A DNA stretch of 64,000 nt from assembly GCF_003265705.1 (NCBI RefSeq), contig NW_020312902.1:12544294-12608293 (forward strand), given 5' to 3'. Of this stretch, positions 11,221 to 23,415 are shown piece by piece (position 1 is the stretch's first letter; each line of letters starts with the position of its first letter). Both the position numbers and the translations under genes were made by a program. Under the pieces are notes generated by a model, which did not search any database, had not been told where the DNA came from, and saw nothing but the letters and a program-made list of their open reading frames with translations. The DNA comes from Callorhinus ursinus. Taxonomy: Eukaryota > Chordata > Mammalia > Carnivora > Otariidae.

Positions 11221-11934
11221 ATCATTGATCTTTCTATCCATGATGTCAATGAAAAGTTTGCTTTCCTACTCAAATTAACTAGAGAAACAGAAATGTTTTT
11301 AGCCCTCTGTTGGAGAGGTCTTGTCTTTCAGTCACCAGGTTGGGTGGGGCTACCCTCTCCTAGACTCTTAGAAATAGGTATTTTGACACTGTGTGACTTG
11401 GGTTTCTTAACCACATTAGATACTGACATTTAAGAACTTAAAATCTTTCAGGGGAAAATAATGAGTTGGTTCTTCAATAGTAGTAAGTAGGGCAGACTGG
11501 GAAATTTTGGGGGGAAAATTTAGTATATTATGCTGTTTTATAAAAATATAACATTGAAATAAAATGAAAAGAAATTTTATACTTTCTCACAAAATTCCAC
11601 ATTCCTCCCCATAGGCAACACATTTCTACTAGGCTTTTCCATGCATAACATACACACAAATTAGATTATGTTTCTTGTACCCTAAATTTTCTACAAGTAA
11701 TATTCTCAAGTATTTAAGGTTCGCAAATTATTTCATTGGTTGGGAAAAAAATATATATGAACAAGCTTCCCTGCTTGCATTGTTTTTCACTGAGCTTTCA
11801 AATGATAACATGGTGAGATTGTCTTGATTCTTTGGACCCAACCCATGGTGTGGCAGGGGGAAAAACACACTGGAGACTTAAGTGTTAATTTTCTATTCTA
11901 ATGACAATAGCATATATAACTAACAAACATTAAC
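11221..11934. other. Unclassified AT-rich stretch
   Basis: No coding frame, RNA gene or repeat that I can name. It includes several A/T-rich segments around 11520-11770. Confidence 0.45.
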
Positions 11935-12145
11935 ACTATTGTAATAACAGTCATCTAACAGTTATGAGTTACTAAGTTCCAATTATATATCAGAGAAAGT
12001 TATCTCTCATCTTCACAGTAGTACCATAGGCAACTATCATTAGCTCCATTTGTAAAGTGAGGAGAAAAAAATAACCTAAAAACAAAAAACTGAGCTGTAA
12101 CCTCCTTTAGTAACTTGCTCCAAATCATGCAGTTAGTCTATCAGG
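11935..12145 (+). repeat. MIR SINE remnant
   Basis: Sense MIR layout: 'ACTAAGTTCCAATTATATATCAGAG', 'CATCTTCACAGTAGTACCATAGG', 'CATTTGTAAAGTGAGGAG' and 'AACTTGCTCCAAATCATGCAGTTAG'. Confidence 0.6.
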
Positions 12146-12382
12146 CATAGTTCCATTAGAAAAATAGAAACTGAGATGATTTTTAACACAAGGAATGGAT
12201 CACAGGTAGCAAAAGAACAGAAAGGAGGCAGTGAGGCAGCCTAGATAATACCTTCAGGTAGGAAGCCATTCACTCCTGTGCTGGAGGGACAGATGAAGGA
12301 AGCAGTGTTATACCAAAATTACTGAATGTCATTGTAGGGACTTCCTCTGCACCAATCTACCTCTATGGCCTTAAAAGGATTA

Positions 12383-12472
12383 ATATTTTTATATATATTT
12401 TTATATTATATTTTTAATATAATTTAAATATATAAAATATTATATATATTTTTAAATATATTTTTATATTTC
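12383..12472. repeat. TA-rich low-complexity tract
   Basis: About 90 bp made almost entirely of A and T in TATATTTTTA-type units, able to form many small hairpins. Confidence 0.9.
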
Positions 12473-14322
12473 TATTCAAACTGTTTTCTTCCCATTGCAT
12501 CAGTGTTTTGAACAGCACATTTTAATATGGACAATAAGCTTGTACAAAATTGAAAAAAAATTACATTTAGAGGTTGAAGAATTTAAAATGGCGTGTTAAT
12601 CTTAAAAGACTGGTAGATCAATTCAGTCAGAGCTAATCCCCAAAAACAAACAAATAAACAAAAAACCCAAACATGTGTAACTGGGATTATCTTCATTTGG
12701 TACTGAGACTTAAGAATAGAATGGTGACATGATAGCTCATGAAACCAGTAAAGCTCATGAAAACTTTGGTAGCTGGACAAATGATCCAAACACACAGTTA
12801 TATTCCAGAACAAGAAAGATTTGGATGATCTGTTAAAAATTATTTCCAAGAATTCTACTGGACTATAGCTAACCAGCAATCTCGGGAGTATCATAAATGA
12901 ATAGGCAGAATCCAAGGAGGAACAAACCATAGGTGGCTTTCTCAGCCCTAGCTCAAGTGAAAACTTTGAGCCCTAAGTCAATTTGAATACATGAGCACAG
13001 GAGGATTCAGAGAATGGAGATCCATTCTGATCCTAATCTTTATTCTGAGCCTAGGTTTCTTTACTTAGGGGAGATGACCAGCAACAGCTTATTGGCTTGC
13101 TAAAAAAAAGTAATGACAAGAAGAGCTATGCAAACTAGATGACAGGCAGTTGATATTCAAGGAGGAGAAACCAGCAGTTGTTTGGTTGTCCGTTCCAAAC
13201 TGAATCCAGAGGTCTCTTCCTATTGCAGACATTCTAGAGAAACCCAACTCTTCCAAAGAGCAAAACAGATTAGGCCCCAGGATATATTTTTCCCCTCTTG
13301 GTGGGAGATAGGGCAGAAATTGGGATATGGAATTTGGGGAACTTAGAGGAAAATCATACAATGCAATCAACTTCTTAAGTTATTAATGCATCAGGACATA
13401 AAGACAGGTCATTGATAAGATATAATATCAAAAGAGATAAGAAGGAACAATTGCTGGATTCATTTGAGAATTGATCAGCAATGCACATTTGTGATTGATT
13501 AAGATCTAATAAAGAATTTATGAAAGTCATCTTGATAACTCACTTCAAAAGTTTTGCCATGATAACATAATGCCTCATCCTGTGACTTTTGTTCTCTTGA
13601 TGTGCAGTTTGGAAGATCTGACCCAGGACAGGTTGAATATTTTGACTCTACAATAAGTGGAGAAATGGGAAGCAGCTATTTCTAATGTCTTAGCATGGAT
13701 ACTGCCAGGGATTCTGTTCTTACTATAGTGTTTAGTTTTCTTTATAGGACCTGAAATAGGCCCTATACATTCTCTGTCTGCACTACAAAGGAAATTAGAA
13801 TAAAGGATAGTTAGCTCTTGAGTATAACTTTAATATCAATGTACTTTATAGGCCTTTCCTCTCCATAACTCTTTCCAATTTTATTTGATGCCAGATGCAT
13901 AAACTATGCTCATTCTATTTGAAACTGTTAGAGCAAAGGCAGTTAAGGGAACTATTTTGAAAGATTATCTTATATATATATATATAAACTAATGATTAAA
14001 TTAGGAGGGAGATTTCTGTTAATGCCATGTTAAAATAATTTAACTTCACTCAACATTTTTAAAAAACATTTTAGAAAGGTGGTTTTCTAGAAGTATATGG
14101 ACTTTGGAAATCCATGGTCTTTTAAGTCTTGCATTTTTGATATATTAAACAAATCTGTTTCCAGAATGTTAGAACCCTAAATGACCTTGGGAATCTAGTC
14201 TAATTCCATCATTTTCTGATATGTAGAGAGTAGTTTCTTTCTCCAAGGTTATTTAGCAATTACGGATAAGATTTCCACATTTCAATGAGTTTTGAAATGT
14301 TGTTCCAGCAGACATTTTATCA
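12473..14322. other. Unclassified sequence, no gene seen
   Basis: The longest frame here (12583-12930, minus, 115 residues) has no recognisable domain, and its hydrophobic composition is expected from AT-rich DNA. Around 14160-14260 a weak MIR/L2-like phrase ('GAATGTTAGAACCC...CATCATTTTCTGATATG') is visible. A short (TA)n lies at 13970-13986. Confidence 0.45.
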
Positions 14323-14337
14323 GGAATAATGCCTACA

Positions 14338-14705
14338 GGGGTGCCTGGATAGCTCAGTTGGTTAAGTGTCTGCCTTTGGCTCAGGTCATGATCCCGGGGT
14401 CCTGCATCAGGCCCCCTGCTCAGTGAGGAGCCTGCTTCTCCTTCTCCCTCTACCTCTGCACCCTGCTCACGATCTCTTTCTCTCAAAATATTTTTAAAAA
14501 ATTTTTATTTATTTATTTGACATAGACACAGCGAGAGGGGGAACACAAGCAGGGGGAATGGGAGAGGGAGAAGCAGGCTTCTCGCCAAGCAGGGGTCCTG
14601 AATAGGGCTCAATCCGAGGACTCTGGGATCATGACCTGAGCCGAAGGCAGACACTTGACGACTGAGCCACCCAGGCGTCCCTCAAATAAAATCTTTTAAA
14701 AAAAA
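14338..14705 (+). mobile_element. Can-SINE (SINEC), sense, split by a second antisense SINE
   Basis: The head GGGGTGCCTGGATAGCTCAG starts at 14338. The body runs to about 14487 and the tail CTCAAATAAAATC plus A-run resumes at about 14681. The outer duplication GGAATAATGCCTACA (15 bp, perfect) lies at 14323-14337 and 14706-14720, proving that the two halves are one insertion. Confidence 0.93.
14488..14680 (-). mobile_element. Can-SINE (SINEC), antisense, nested in the SINE at 14338
   Basis: The A/T-rich tail and (GA)-rich tract come first, and the head ends CCACCCAGGCGTCC. It was inserted in the tail of the sense SINE, with a short duplication around CTCAAA. With the outer SINE it forms an inverted pair. 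Confidence 0.92.
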
Positions 14706-14720
14706 GGAATAATGCCTACA

Positions 14721-17700
14721 ATCTCTAGAAATATTAATATAAGAAAATAGGTATTAGTAATCCCACTAGAATGTGAGAAAGATTGGACAGCTCCTGAGAG
14801 TCAGGGATTAGTGGTCACTCAGATGGTTAATACAGAGAGAATAACTGGTCCACCAATATGCACAATGTACTACCATGTCATGCCTTCCATCATCCTCCAT
14901 CAGTATCTGGGATATTATCTCTTTGGCCTCAGCTGTTTTCTGCTATGACCCTAAATTTCTTCCTTTGGCCATAAATGTTTCTGACCACTGACTCTTCCCA
15001 GAGGCCCAGTTTGTGTAACACTGAACCTAGATCCCTTCATTTGATAGTTCGGTCAAGATCAAAAAGTTGGAGCAAAACTATTCAATGCATCCCTGGGATT
15101 AGCAGGAAGTAAAAGTCTACTAGCCAATTGTCTTTCAGGCTTATTAAACCATATATATATATATATTCATCCTGTGAAGAATTTGGCAATGTACTTAGTT
15201 TTTCTGTGAAACTTGCCTTGAGAGAAGCATTATGTTTGGAGACAATGGACAGGATTTCCAAATGGCAGTTCTGAGTGTCCAGAATAATGTTCAATACTTG
15301 GTCCCTTCTAATCCTAATTAGGCATCCAGTCAGATGAACTGCATAACACTATTCATTATCTGCCTTTTGAGCCTCCAAAATAAAATCCCAGATTGATTAC
15401 TGGCCAAAAATAAAGCTTCTCTCCCCACTTCTAACAGCCAACTATTATGTTTATACTTGAAAATGGAAATACTTCAGCTATCCATCAACTGAAAGCCAAA
15501 CGTGAAGTTCACCCAAAAGCAAAACAGGCAGTTAGCTAGGCAATTGCTTCATTTTCAAAAGTTCTACATTAAATTCAAATGTTATTTGAGGTTCACTGCC
15601 ACTCAGATTAAATTGACATTTAGAAAGAAAATATGCATTCTTTTCTAACCTTTAGAAATAACATAGAATTTAGACATTTCAATCTTGTTTCTTTCCCCCT
15701 TACTTGTGTTCCTTATCAGTTTATTCAGTGCCCAAACAATTATTTCTTAACCTTTGATAGGAAGTGATGAGCTGGTCTAAGAAAAGCAACTAATAGAGAC
15801 ACTTCAGTATTGCAAAGATTCGAGAACATTTTATCCCGACTTTTGAAAATCAATTAAAATGGAAAACAATCAAGTTTTTGTTGTTGTTTGTTTAAGGGGG
15901 TGAGGTTTCACTTTCTCTTCGATGGAACAGAAATACTTTCTGAGGAAAGAAAAATAAAGCACAAGTTTTTACCATGTCTATTATCAAATTATTCTCCCCT
16001 GTCTTTAAACCAAGAACAAAATCAGAGCCAACTTCTTCTACTTGAAATGTTAAAATTGGTCAGAATATTTTCTATGCAAAGAGGTGAAACTATAAAATTA
16101 ATAGTGGAGAATATTGGTCAAGCATTTCTTCCACAATGAGCGTGGAATACAGAGAGGGTCAGGAGTCAGACCTTATGTTAAGTTCATTCATGGATTATTC
16201 ATGCACAAGAACAGGAACATTGCTATTTGATGGCCAAGGAAATTTAAAGGAGAAAGAACTGCTTACTCTTTAAGAGTTAGGGGTAAGGTAATTGGGCAAC
16301 TATAGAGTTGAGGAAGACATGTATAATGACCAAAAATCATTTCTGTCATTACATAAGATTTAAAAGCATAAAGGCATATGATTTAAGGCACACTTTAAAA
16401 GTGATAGAGTAGATTGATGTGAAAATTCTCCAGAGGGTATAAATCCAGGTATTTATAGACCAATTATCTGACCACATGTATGAAGACAAGGTGGCCATAT
16501 TAGCACAATATTAGAGAGTAGAGGTTCAGGGCACCAGAGTTATGATTCTTATTGTGTCATTGGCTGAGTGCTAGCCCTTGAGCAAATCATTTGTTTAAAA
16601 AGTGGCTACACCCAGTGCCCAGTCCCCAGTGGTTTCTACTACAGTTTTCCAATAAAGGGAACCAGAGCTCTTTGGATAAATGACTGATCCTAAGTTTAGA
16701 ATACAGAACATATAAAATGAGCTTAAAGCATCACATTGTGCTGAAGAGTAAGGAAGTGCTCAAAAAACCAAAATAATGGGGGTAAGTCAAAGGGACGCAG
16801 GAGCCAACTAAAAGAGCTCCCAATTGCTAAAGTGGAACAATTTGAGCAACAAAACAGAAAAACTAGTCACGTATTTTAACTACAGTGTAAAGAAAATATC
16901 CATGTTTCCATGTTGACATAAATAATTTAATAAATTTTTTAATGAGACAAGAGACAAACCTAACAGAAGGATTCCAAATAATTTATGTAGATATTTTTCC
17001 CTCAAAAAAACAGGACTCATCTTTTCAGTTTGGACTATACTTAATGATTTGCTCCTGAAGAGTACAGTATGAAAGCAGGGCAAGGGGGAAGTAATGTTTC
17101 AGTGAGAAAACAAATGGCAACAAATGTACCCTAGTAATATATATATATTTTTTTACCCTAGTAATAGGTTAGAAGAAACTGGGTACTGAGTATTCAGGAA
17201 CTCTGCACTATCATTGCAATCTTTCTGTATTTTATTCTAAAATTAAAAATATATATGTACTTACATATTTTTGAAATGACTACATTGGACATGTTTTAAT
17301 AAATTTATAATTAGGAAAGTTTTAAATAACTCAAACTCACAATTCTAAAACTGGACTTTATTTCCATTATTTTGTATGTAAATGTATTTTCATTCCAGCA
17401 ATGTTATAACATGTCCTCATGCCTCAATAATCTTTCATACTTCAATTTTTATATTGGTAAAACTCAGTATATTGAAACTTAGATTACTTACAAGTTTTCT
17501 TTAGATGCTACCTCAATAAATAATACAGTTAATATATATTTTTTCTCTATGGACAATTATTTCCATAGAAGGGAAGTTGCTGGATATATAGGAGTATCTT
17601 AATGGCTTTTGTTATGTATTTATTTTTTTATAAATATTTTGTATTACTTTTCAGATCAATACTGAGTATAAATAGAAATTTCATCAAAAATATTTCCAGT

Positions 17701-17856
17701 GTTGAATTTTATCTTATAAAAAGAATTAGTATCACCAAAACAGCCAGTGTTGAGTTTTATCTTATAAAATTAATAAATACAACTAAAATTTTAATTATGG
17801 CTTGAATATTCACTGCCATATTCATTCTAGCTTTCAGCCATTCTTTTCCTATAGTA

Positions 17857-17859
<3 letters not shown>
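14721..17859. other. Unclassified AT-rich sequence, no gene seen
   Basis: No gene-like frame or RNA gene. A short (TA)n lies near 15149-15166. A weak antisense MIR-like phrase lies around 16540-16600. 16620-16643 carries a 24-bp phrase that recurs at 19030-19053 (see findings). Confidence 0.45.

Positions 17860-17897
<38 letters not shown>
17860..17897. repeat. (CA)n microsatellite
   Basis: About 18 uninterrupted CA units. Confidence 0.97.
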
Positions 17898-17899
<2 letters not shown>

Positions 17900-17981
17900 A
17901 GCTTTTTCACAAATACAAATATGTAAGAATACCGGTTCCCCATTGATAGTCTAATTGCTTTCTCATCAAAAGCTGGTTTCA

Positions 17982-18184
17982 TCAATGAGATCATATGATA
18001 CATGTCTTTCTCTGATTGACTTATTTCACTCAGCATAATACCCTCCAGTTCCATCCATGTCGTTGCAAATGGCATGTACTGAATGGAGCACTGGGTGTTA
18101 TATGCAAACAATGAATCATGGAACACTACATCAAAAATTAATGATGTAATATATGGTGATTAACATAGTAAAATAAAAAAAGAA
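17982..18184 (+). mobile_element. Twin-primed L1 3' end (5' inverted plus sense tail)
   Basis: Bases 17982-18076 are antisense L1 (reading back from TCATATGATACATG to CCATCCATGTCG). From 18077 the strand flips to the sense L1 tail TACTGAATGGAGCACTGGG, ending in TAAAATAAAAAAAG near 18184. An antisense upstream piece joined to a sense terminal piece is the classical twin-priming product. The same L1 region is also present in the adjacent element, so the inverted piece belongs to this copy. Confidence 0.8.
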
Positions 18185-18606
18185 GATATATATATATATA
18201 ATGGAATACTACTCAGCCATCAAAAATGAAATCTTGCCATTTGCAGAAATGTGGCTAGAACTAGAGTATATTATGCTAAGTGAAATAAGTCAGTCAGAGA
18301 AAAACAAATACCATATGATCTCACTCATATGTGGAATTTAAGAAAGAAAACAGATGGACATATGGCAAGGGCGGGGAGGAGAAAGGGAAACAAACCATAA
18401 GAGACTCTTAGCATAGAGAACAAACAGGGTTGACAGAGGTAGGTGGGTAGAGGCGGGGCTAGATGGGCAATAGGTATTAAGGAGGGCCCTTGTCATGATG
18501 AGCCCTGGGTGTTGTATGTTAGTGATGAATCACTGAATTCTACTCCTGAAACCAATATCACACTATATGTTAATTAAAATTTAAATTATAAATAAAATGA
18601 AAAAAA
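18185..18606 (+). mobile_element. L1 3' end, sense, different subfamily
   Basis: Starts in a (TA)n run, then AATGGAATACTACTCAGCC, the 'ATGCTAAGTGAAATAAGTCAG' block and 'CTCACTCATATGTGG'. It has a longer 3'UTR ending CACTATATGTTAATTAAAATTT and an A-tail. The right flank AGTTGGTTTCA (18607-18617) matches AGCTGGTTTCA at 17971-17981, so this duplication encloses both L1 pieces. The twin-primed copy probably entered near the 5' edge of this one. Confidence 0.85.
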
Positions 18607-18966
18607 AGTTGGTTTCAAAAGATAAATACTAGATAACTTCCAGAATTCTTAACCTCTGAAGTGATAATAAAAACAAACAAGCAAGCAAGTAAAAAACCCT
18701 GCCCAAACGGTTTTGCTTTCTTGGGACCCAATCATTGCTGTCATACATGGATTTAGTTAGAAGCTGTATCCTGGATTTATTTAGAATTCATTAAGAAACT
18801 CTAAGTGTAAAATTAATCCACACTCTCTCATTTTCTCCTTCTAGTCCTTAAGTGGATATATCAAAACCTACAAACCAGGGATCAAATATATTTTTAAAAA
18901 TATTAAACTATCTACAAATTCCCTCAAGTCTCCTTATTTTAAATTAGGTGCTGCTTAAAAATTTCT

Positions 18967-18969
<3 letters not shown>

Positions 18970-19020
<51 letters not shown>
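18970..19020. repeat. (CA)n microsatellite
   Basis: About 25 uninterrupted CA units, the longest pure dinucleotide run in the window. Confidence 0.98.
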
Positions 19021-19023
<3 letters not shown>

Positions 19024-19053
19024 TGGTCCCAGTCCCCAGTGGTTTCTATTACA

Positions 19054-20584
19054 TACTCATGTATGTATGTATAAGGAGTATAGGAGTATGTGTGTGTATA
19101 TATATATCAACTTCACATAAAAAGAACAACCCCATACAATATATTTGACACAGTCCTCAGAGAGAAATGATTAAATAAAAGTTATAAAAAACATACATAA
19201 AACTGTTGGCTTGATGATTTACCAGGCATTGAAGTCTGCACTCATTTTCTTTATAGCTCAAATCTTGCCAACTGCTCATATGAGAAATACCTTAATTATC
19301 AGGACTAGTTTAAGGCTTGAAGCCTTTAAAAACAAAGAGGGATAAGAATAAGGTTTGGGTCATTTACTGACACCATTTCACCTTTAATTTTCTGGTTCTG
19401 AGCCATGCTTAGCTCCCTCTGACCATGTGTCTATATAATATATCCTTGTGAGTACCACAATTTCTGCCATAAACTAGAGGATCCTCTTTATGGAGGACTG
19501 TTTTGGGATGATTAAAGTAAACTTTGTATCATAGACAACGAATGTGGCAATATAGAAAAGCACTAGATACAATCATTAACTTCCATATGCGGGGCAGGGG
19601 GGGAAATGCCTCCTGCTATGGTCACACAGATGCATAAAATATGCCCTGTCATTGAAGAAAGTAGAATAAAGAGGGAGAGATGCCAGAGCAAGCCAAGAGT
19701 TTAAGAATGTAATTCATGGTTTAATAAACAGATGCACAAACTGACATGAGCATATAAGAAATCATAATAACTGTGCATGGGACAATTCAAGGTTTCATGG
19801 GGAAGGGATAGCTGATACTGGAAGGGGAGTAGAAGTTTCACTGAGGGAGAAAAAGACAAAAGAACTAGTTAAGAGTCTGTGAAAAATGCCTGAATGCCTG
19901 AACGTTCAAGAAAATTTGGGGGTCTCCATCAGTAATTCAATACGACATGGGGCAGAATATTGATGAAGTTCAGATGTTAGCTTGGTAATGTATTATAAAG
20001 AGCTGTGCAAATATGTAAGGATTAGGAGTATGGCTGTGAATTATTAATGTTTTTTGTCTAGAAAGCAGGATTTTTGTTTTTATGGTTTTAGAGATACACT
20101 GCTGGATACAGTGTGAAGAATAGATCATGGAAGAAAAAAGACCAGGGTAATAAGGGGAGGTTGTCTCAATCAATCCAGACTAGAAATGATGGTGACCTGA
20201 ACTTTAGCAGTAAGGATAGAGAAGAGAGGACCACATTTTTAAGAATATATTCAGGAAATTAATTTGCAGGGCTTAAACTATGATTTATTGTCAGAAAGGC
20301 GGGAAGAGAGATTTTGAGCTGGAAAAAATGACACAGAGGAAACCAGAGGAGAAGTGGATGGAAGATAGTTCAGTTGCAGCAGAATTGCATTTGAAATTCT
20401 ACAGGAACGTCTACAGAAAAAAATATATTCTAGGCAGTAAAAAATGTGGATACAGAACTCTGGAGAAGCCTGGGACTTGGAGCCACTGGTTTTAGTGTTA
20501 CTGGTTTATAGGGGACCAGTGAAGGGAACGAGATTCCCCAGGGAAAACAGAAAGAGAAAGAGCATTATCAACATGACTTGGATC
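19054..20584. other. Unclassified sequence, no gene seen
   Basis: Short frames only. The frames around 20280-20683 have no recognisable family. No repeat that I can name. Confidence 0.45.
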
Positions 20585-20760
20585 AGAAAGCCTGAGTTTG
20601 AGTGCTGGGTCCTGTCATTAATTAGCTCTGTGGCCTTAGCCTCCCAGTGTTCAGCAGATGACGGTCACCTTCTTGACAAGTGAGTTACTTAAATAAAATG
20701 CGAATGGACTTTGGAGATCCTTAGTGTACTTTCCATACTTTTGATTATGATGTACTTCCT
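20585..20760 (-). repeat. MIR SINE remnant, antisense
   Basis: The antisense MIR phrase 'GCCTGAGTTTGAGTGCTGGGTCCTGTC...TTAGCTCTGTGGCCTTAG' is followed by decayed sequence. Confidence 0.6.
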
Positions 20761-21249
20761 GCATCATCTATATGTTAAGATGTTCACAGTAGGATTTCAG
20801 TGAAAAATTGGAAATGGCCTACTTTAGCCCAATCACTTACGTAGAAAAACAGTACATTGATTACATGCCATTATTATCATGCTGTCCATAATTTGTGTTG
20901 CCACTGTAATTGCAACACATAAGTGTTTACACTTCTCATCAAGTGGAAAAAGGTAAAAAGTTGTATATATAGCATATTCATTACTATCTAAAAATCTATC
21001 CTGAGAAGAAAAAAGGAGGAAAGAAGATTTCTAAAATGTTAGCAATTATTGCTTTGGGGAGAGATGATTCTGTGGGTGGTGTCTTTTCACTTTAGTGCTA
21101 CTATAATTATTGGGTGGGAGGACTTGAATGCTTCTTTAAAGAATTAGTTCACTTGTGATATAAACTGAGTAAGTTTATGTTTGGGATGTAAAATCTTAAT
21201 TACATTTAGTAGTATATAGAATCTTAACTCTGAAAAGAAATTTAAAACA

Positions 21250-21400
21250 ATTATGCTGGGCCAATCACCTCATAGACATCAATTACAGATAGAGAATTTA
21301 AAGCCTCAAGAAAGGACCTATTTCTTAAGTCACAGATTTCAGGGCAGAGCTAAACTATGACCCCAGGACTCATTGCAGAACCAAAACAGGTTAGGGTAGA
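21250..21400 (+). repeat. MIR-like SINE remnant
   Basis: 'ATTACAGATAGAGAATTTAAAGCC', then 'TTAAGTCACAGATTTCAGGGCAGAGC', match the MIR core order weakly. Confidence 0.45.
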
Positions 21401-21699
21401 AACTCCAAAATAAGTCTGTGTTGCAGCTAGTTTCTGGGTAGACCAATGCAACTGTGGGATGGATGTGCCACAGGGTATGGATCAGGATTTGAATTCCACA
21501 TACAAGTTGTAGAGGTGGGTAACAGAGCAGAGAGAAGAAGCAAGACACACATACAGAGAATTTTTCCAAGTAGCTCTTTTTATCTGGGTCACCTTGCAGA
21601 AAGATACATGGTCTCCTGCAGCCTTTCTGGGTCGAAAGGGTTAATTCCCATTAGGAACTCTGGAAAGGATTTCAACAGCTCAAGAAAATGATACTGTGC

Positions 21700-21850
21700 T
21701 GCCAGAAGGCCTGGTTCTGTTACTTAATTTTCTGTGTGGACTTGGACCAGTTATGGAACGTACTTCTGCTTCCAGTTCTTCATTTCATTTTTAAAGTGGT
21801 CCTAAGACTGCTTATCTTGCTGCAGTTTTAGAGGTTGTGTCTTTAAAGCC
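21700..21850 (-). repeat. MIR SINE remnant, antisense
   Basis: 'CTGGTTCTGTTACTTAATTTTCTGTGTGGACTTGG' and 'TTCATTTCATTTTTAAAGTGG' follow the antisense MIR layout. Confidence 0.55.
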
Positions 21851-21864
21851 CTGAACACAGTGAC

Positions 21865-22045
21865 TATTGCGGCTGTGGTGGTGATGATGATGATAAAGGG
21901 GAGGAGGAAGAGAATATCAGTCCTGACAGTAACAATGATGAAGATGACAGCAAAACTAACGGGGATGAGGAAGAGGGGGATGGGGATGACGACAGTGATG
22001 TCAACAGTGATGAGGATGAGAAAGTAGGAGGGGGAGGAAGAGCCC
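21865..22045 (+). repeat. GAT/GAG/GAA-rich imperfect trinucleotide tract
   Basis: An imperfect purine-rich triplet tract dominated by GAT, GAG and GAA. It is part of a 146-codon stop-free frame (21847-22287) that would encode an Asp/Glu-rich segment followed by a non-repetitive basic segment. The first ATG of that frame is only at 22078. The opposite strand is also open across 21864-22214, which favours low complexity over coding. Confidence 0.8.
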
Positions 22046-22077
22046 TTTCTCTTGAATTTTTAAAGAGGTTCTCAGAG

Positions 22078-22330
22078 ATGACCCTGCCTTTCTCTTGCAT
22101 CTGTCGTTGGCTCTCATGCCTGGCTCGACTGCAAGCTTCAAGGGTACGGAGTCCTTCCTTCCTAGATACTCCTTTCGTGCTCACGGACAAAGAACGGGCT
22201 GCAGTACCTCGCAAGTGCTTGTGTGTATTACAGCGGACAAGAAAGCAAGACGCTTTCTGCCAGAGGCCATTTCACTTTCTCCTGTAGGGGACAGATGGAG
22301 AAAGCACCGCATTTAATTTAGCAGGCTGCT
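22078..22330. other. CpG-enriched unique segment
   Basis: About eleven CpG dinucleotides fall within roughly 230 bp, more than in the AT-rich surroundings. There is no TATA box, splice pattern or known motif that I can defend. It could be a small regulatory element, an exon of a non-coding transcript, or chance. Confidence 0.35.
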
Positions 22331-23324
22331 TCGGATTCTTTTTTCATGGATTTTTTTTTTCTTGAGGGAAAAATGGTTTTCTTTTACATTTCTTTGATAG
22401 ATTCATTCTGGTGTTCTCTTTAAGGTTTTTAAACTTGGTTTTGGGTACAGTAGAATTGCCCTCCAGACATTTCCAGGAGGTTGACTCACAAGGTTGGGGA
22501 ACAGCTATCATTCTGTATCTTGACAAAAACTGACAGATTTTTAGTAAATGTGATAGGCAGTGGTCAGAAGATTAATTTTCAAGTACGTATTGGAGGTACT
22601 CTTGGCGACATGCACGATGTAGGTTACTACAGCTTTGGTGCTAGGAGTGTGTTGTGGGACTTAAAATAGGTGGAGGTAGAGGATATCTGTCCTCACAGTC
22701 ACAGATCCATAAGAAAATAGAAACCATAAAAATTGCATCTACAATTATCATAATGTTATTATGACTGTCGCACCAGAGAGTATTCAGTAAAGTAAAATTT
22801 ACCATAAGAATAATTCTCGTCTTACTGCTGTTCTAACATGGACGTGTGAAAAGCAAAAAGGCATCTGAGTTGCAGAATTTCTGCATTAGTACCAGTGAGG
22901 GAGATGGGTTTACTGTAGTATAACAAGTCTGTGCCTGAGTCCCGTGCTTCTGAGCAGCACTTTTACTACAGTAGTTCTCGGTTTATAGGAGTTAAGTCCC
23001 ATTAGGAAATAGAAAACTGAGTAACAGAACACCAGTTCTCAAATCTTATGCCCTAAACATTTATAGATGACAACTTCAGAGTAGGTCAACTTCAATCAGA
23101 TAATCCTCAAGCAAATCCTATTTTTCTCTAACATCTCTTTAACAGAACACAATTCCCATCTGCAGGTGAACAAAGCTGAGGTATTGACTCCAATCTGTTT
23201 TGGTAATTTATAGAGATTTGTCCTCAGAAGATCAATTCTCAGGTCCCATGATCCAGAGTAATTTAAAAATTTGATCCATTATCTCAGAATTCTGCAGAAT
23301 ATTGTCTCTTATTTTAGTCTTCCA
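22331..23324. other. Unclassified sequence, no gene seen
   Basis: AT-rich, short frames only, no repeat named. Confidence 0.4.
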
Positions 23325-23415
23325 TTCAGTCAAACAAGTATTGAGATCCTGCTATGTGCAAATTACTTTGCCTTCTAGGGGAGTTGGAAATTTATAATCT
23401 TATTGAAAGTCTAAT
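23325..23415 (+). repeat. L2 LINE 3' end remnant
   Basis: 'AAGTATTGAGATCCTGCTATGTGCAAATTACTTTGCCTTC' resembles the L2 3' block 'ACTGAGCGCCTACTATGTGCCAGGCACTG'. Diverged. Confidence 0.5.

Noticed and set aside
12583..12930. 115-residue hydrophobic frame on the minus strand
   Set aside because: The composition is explained by AT-rich DNA; no family features and no supporting neighbours.
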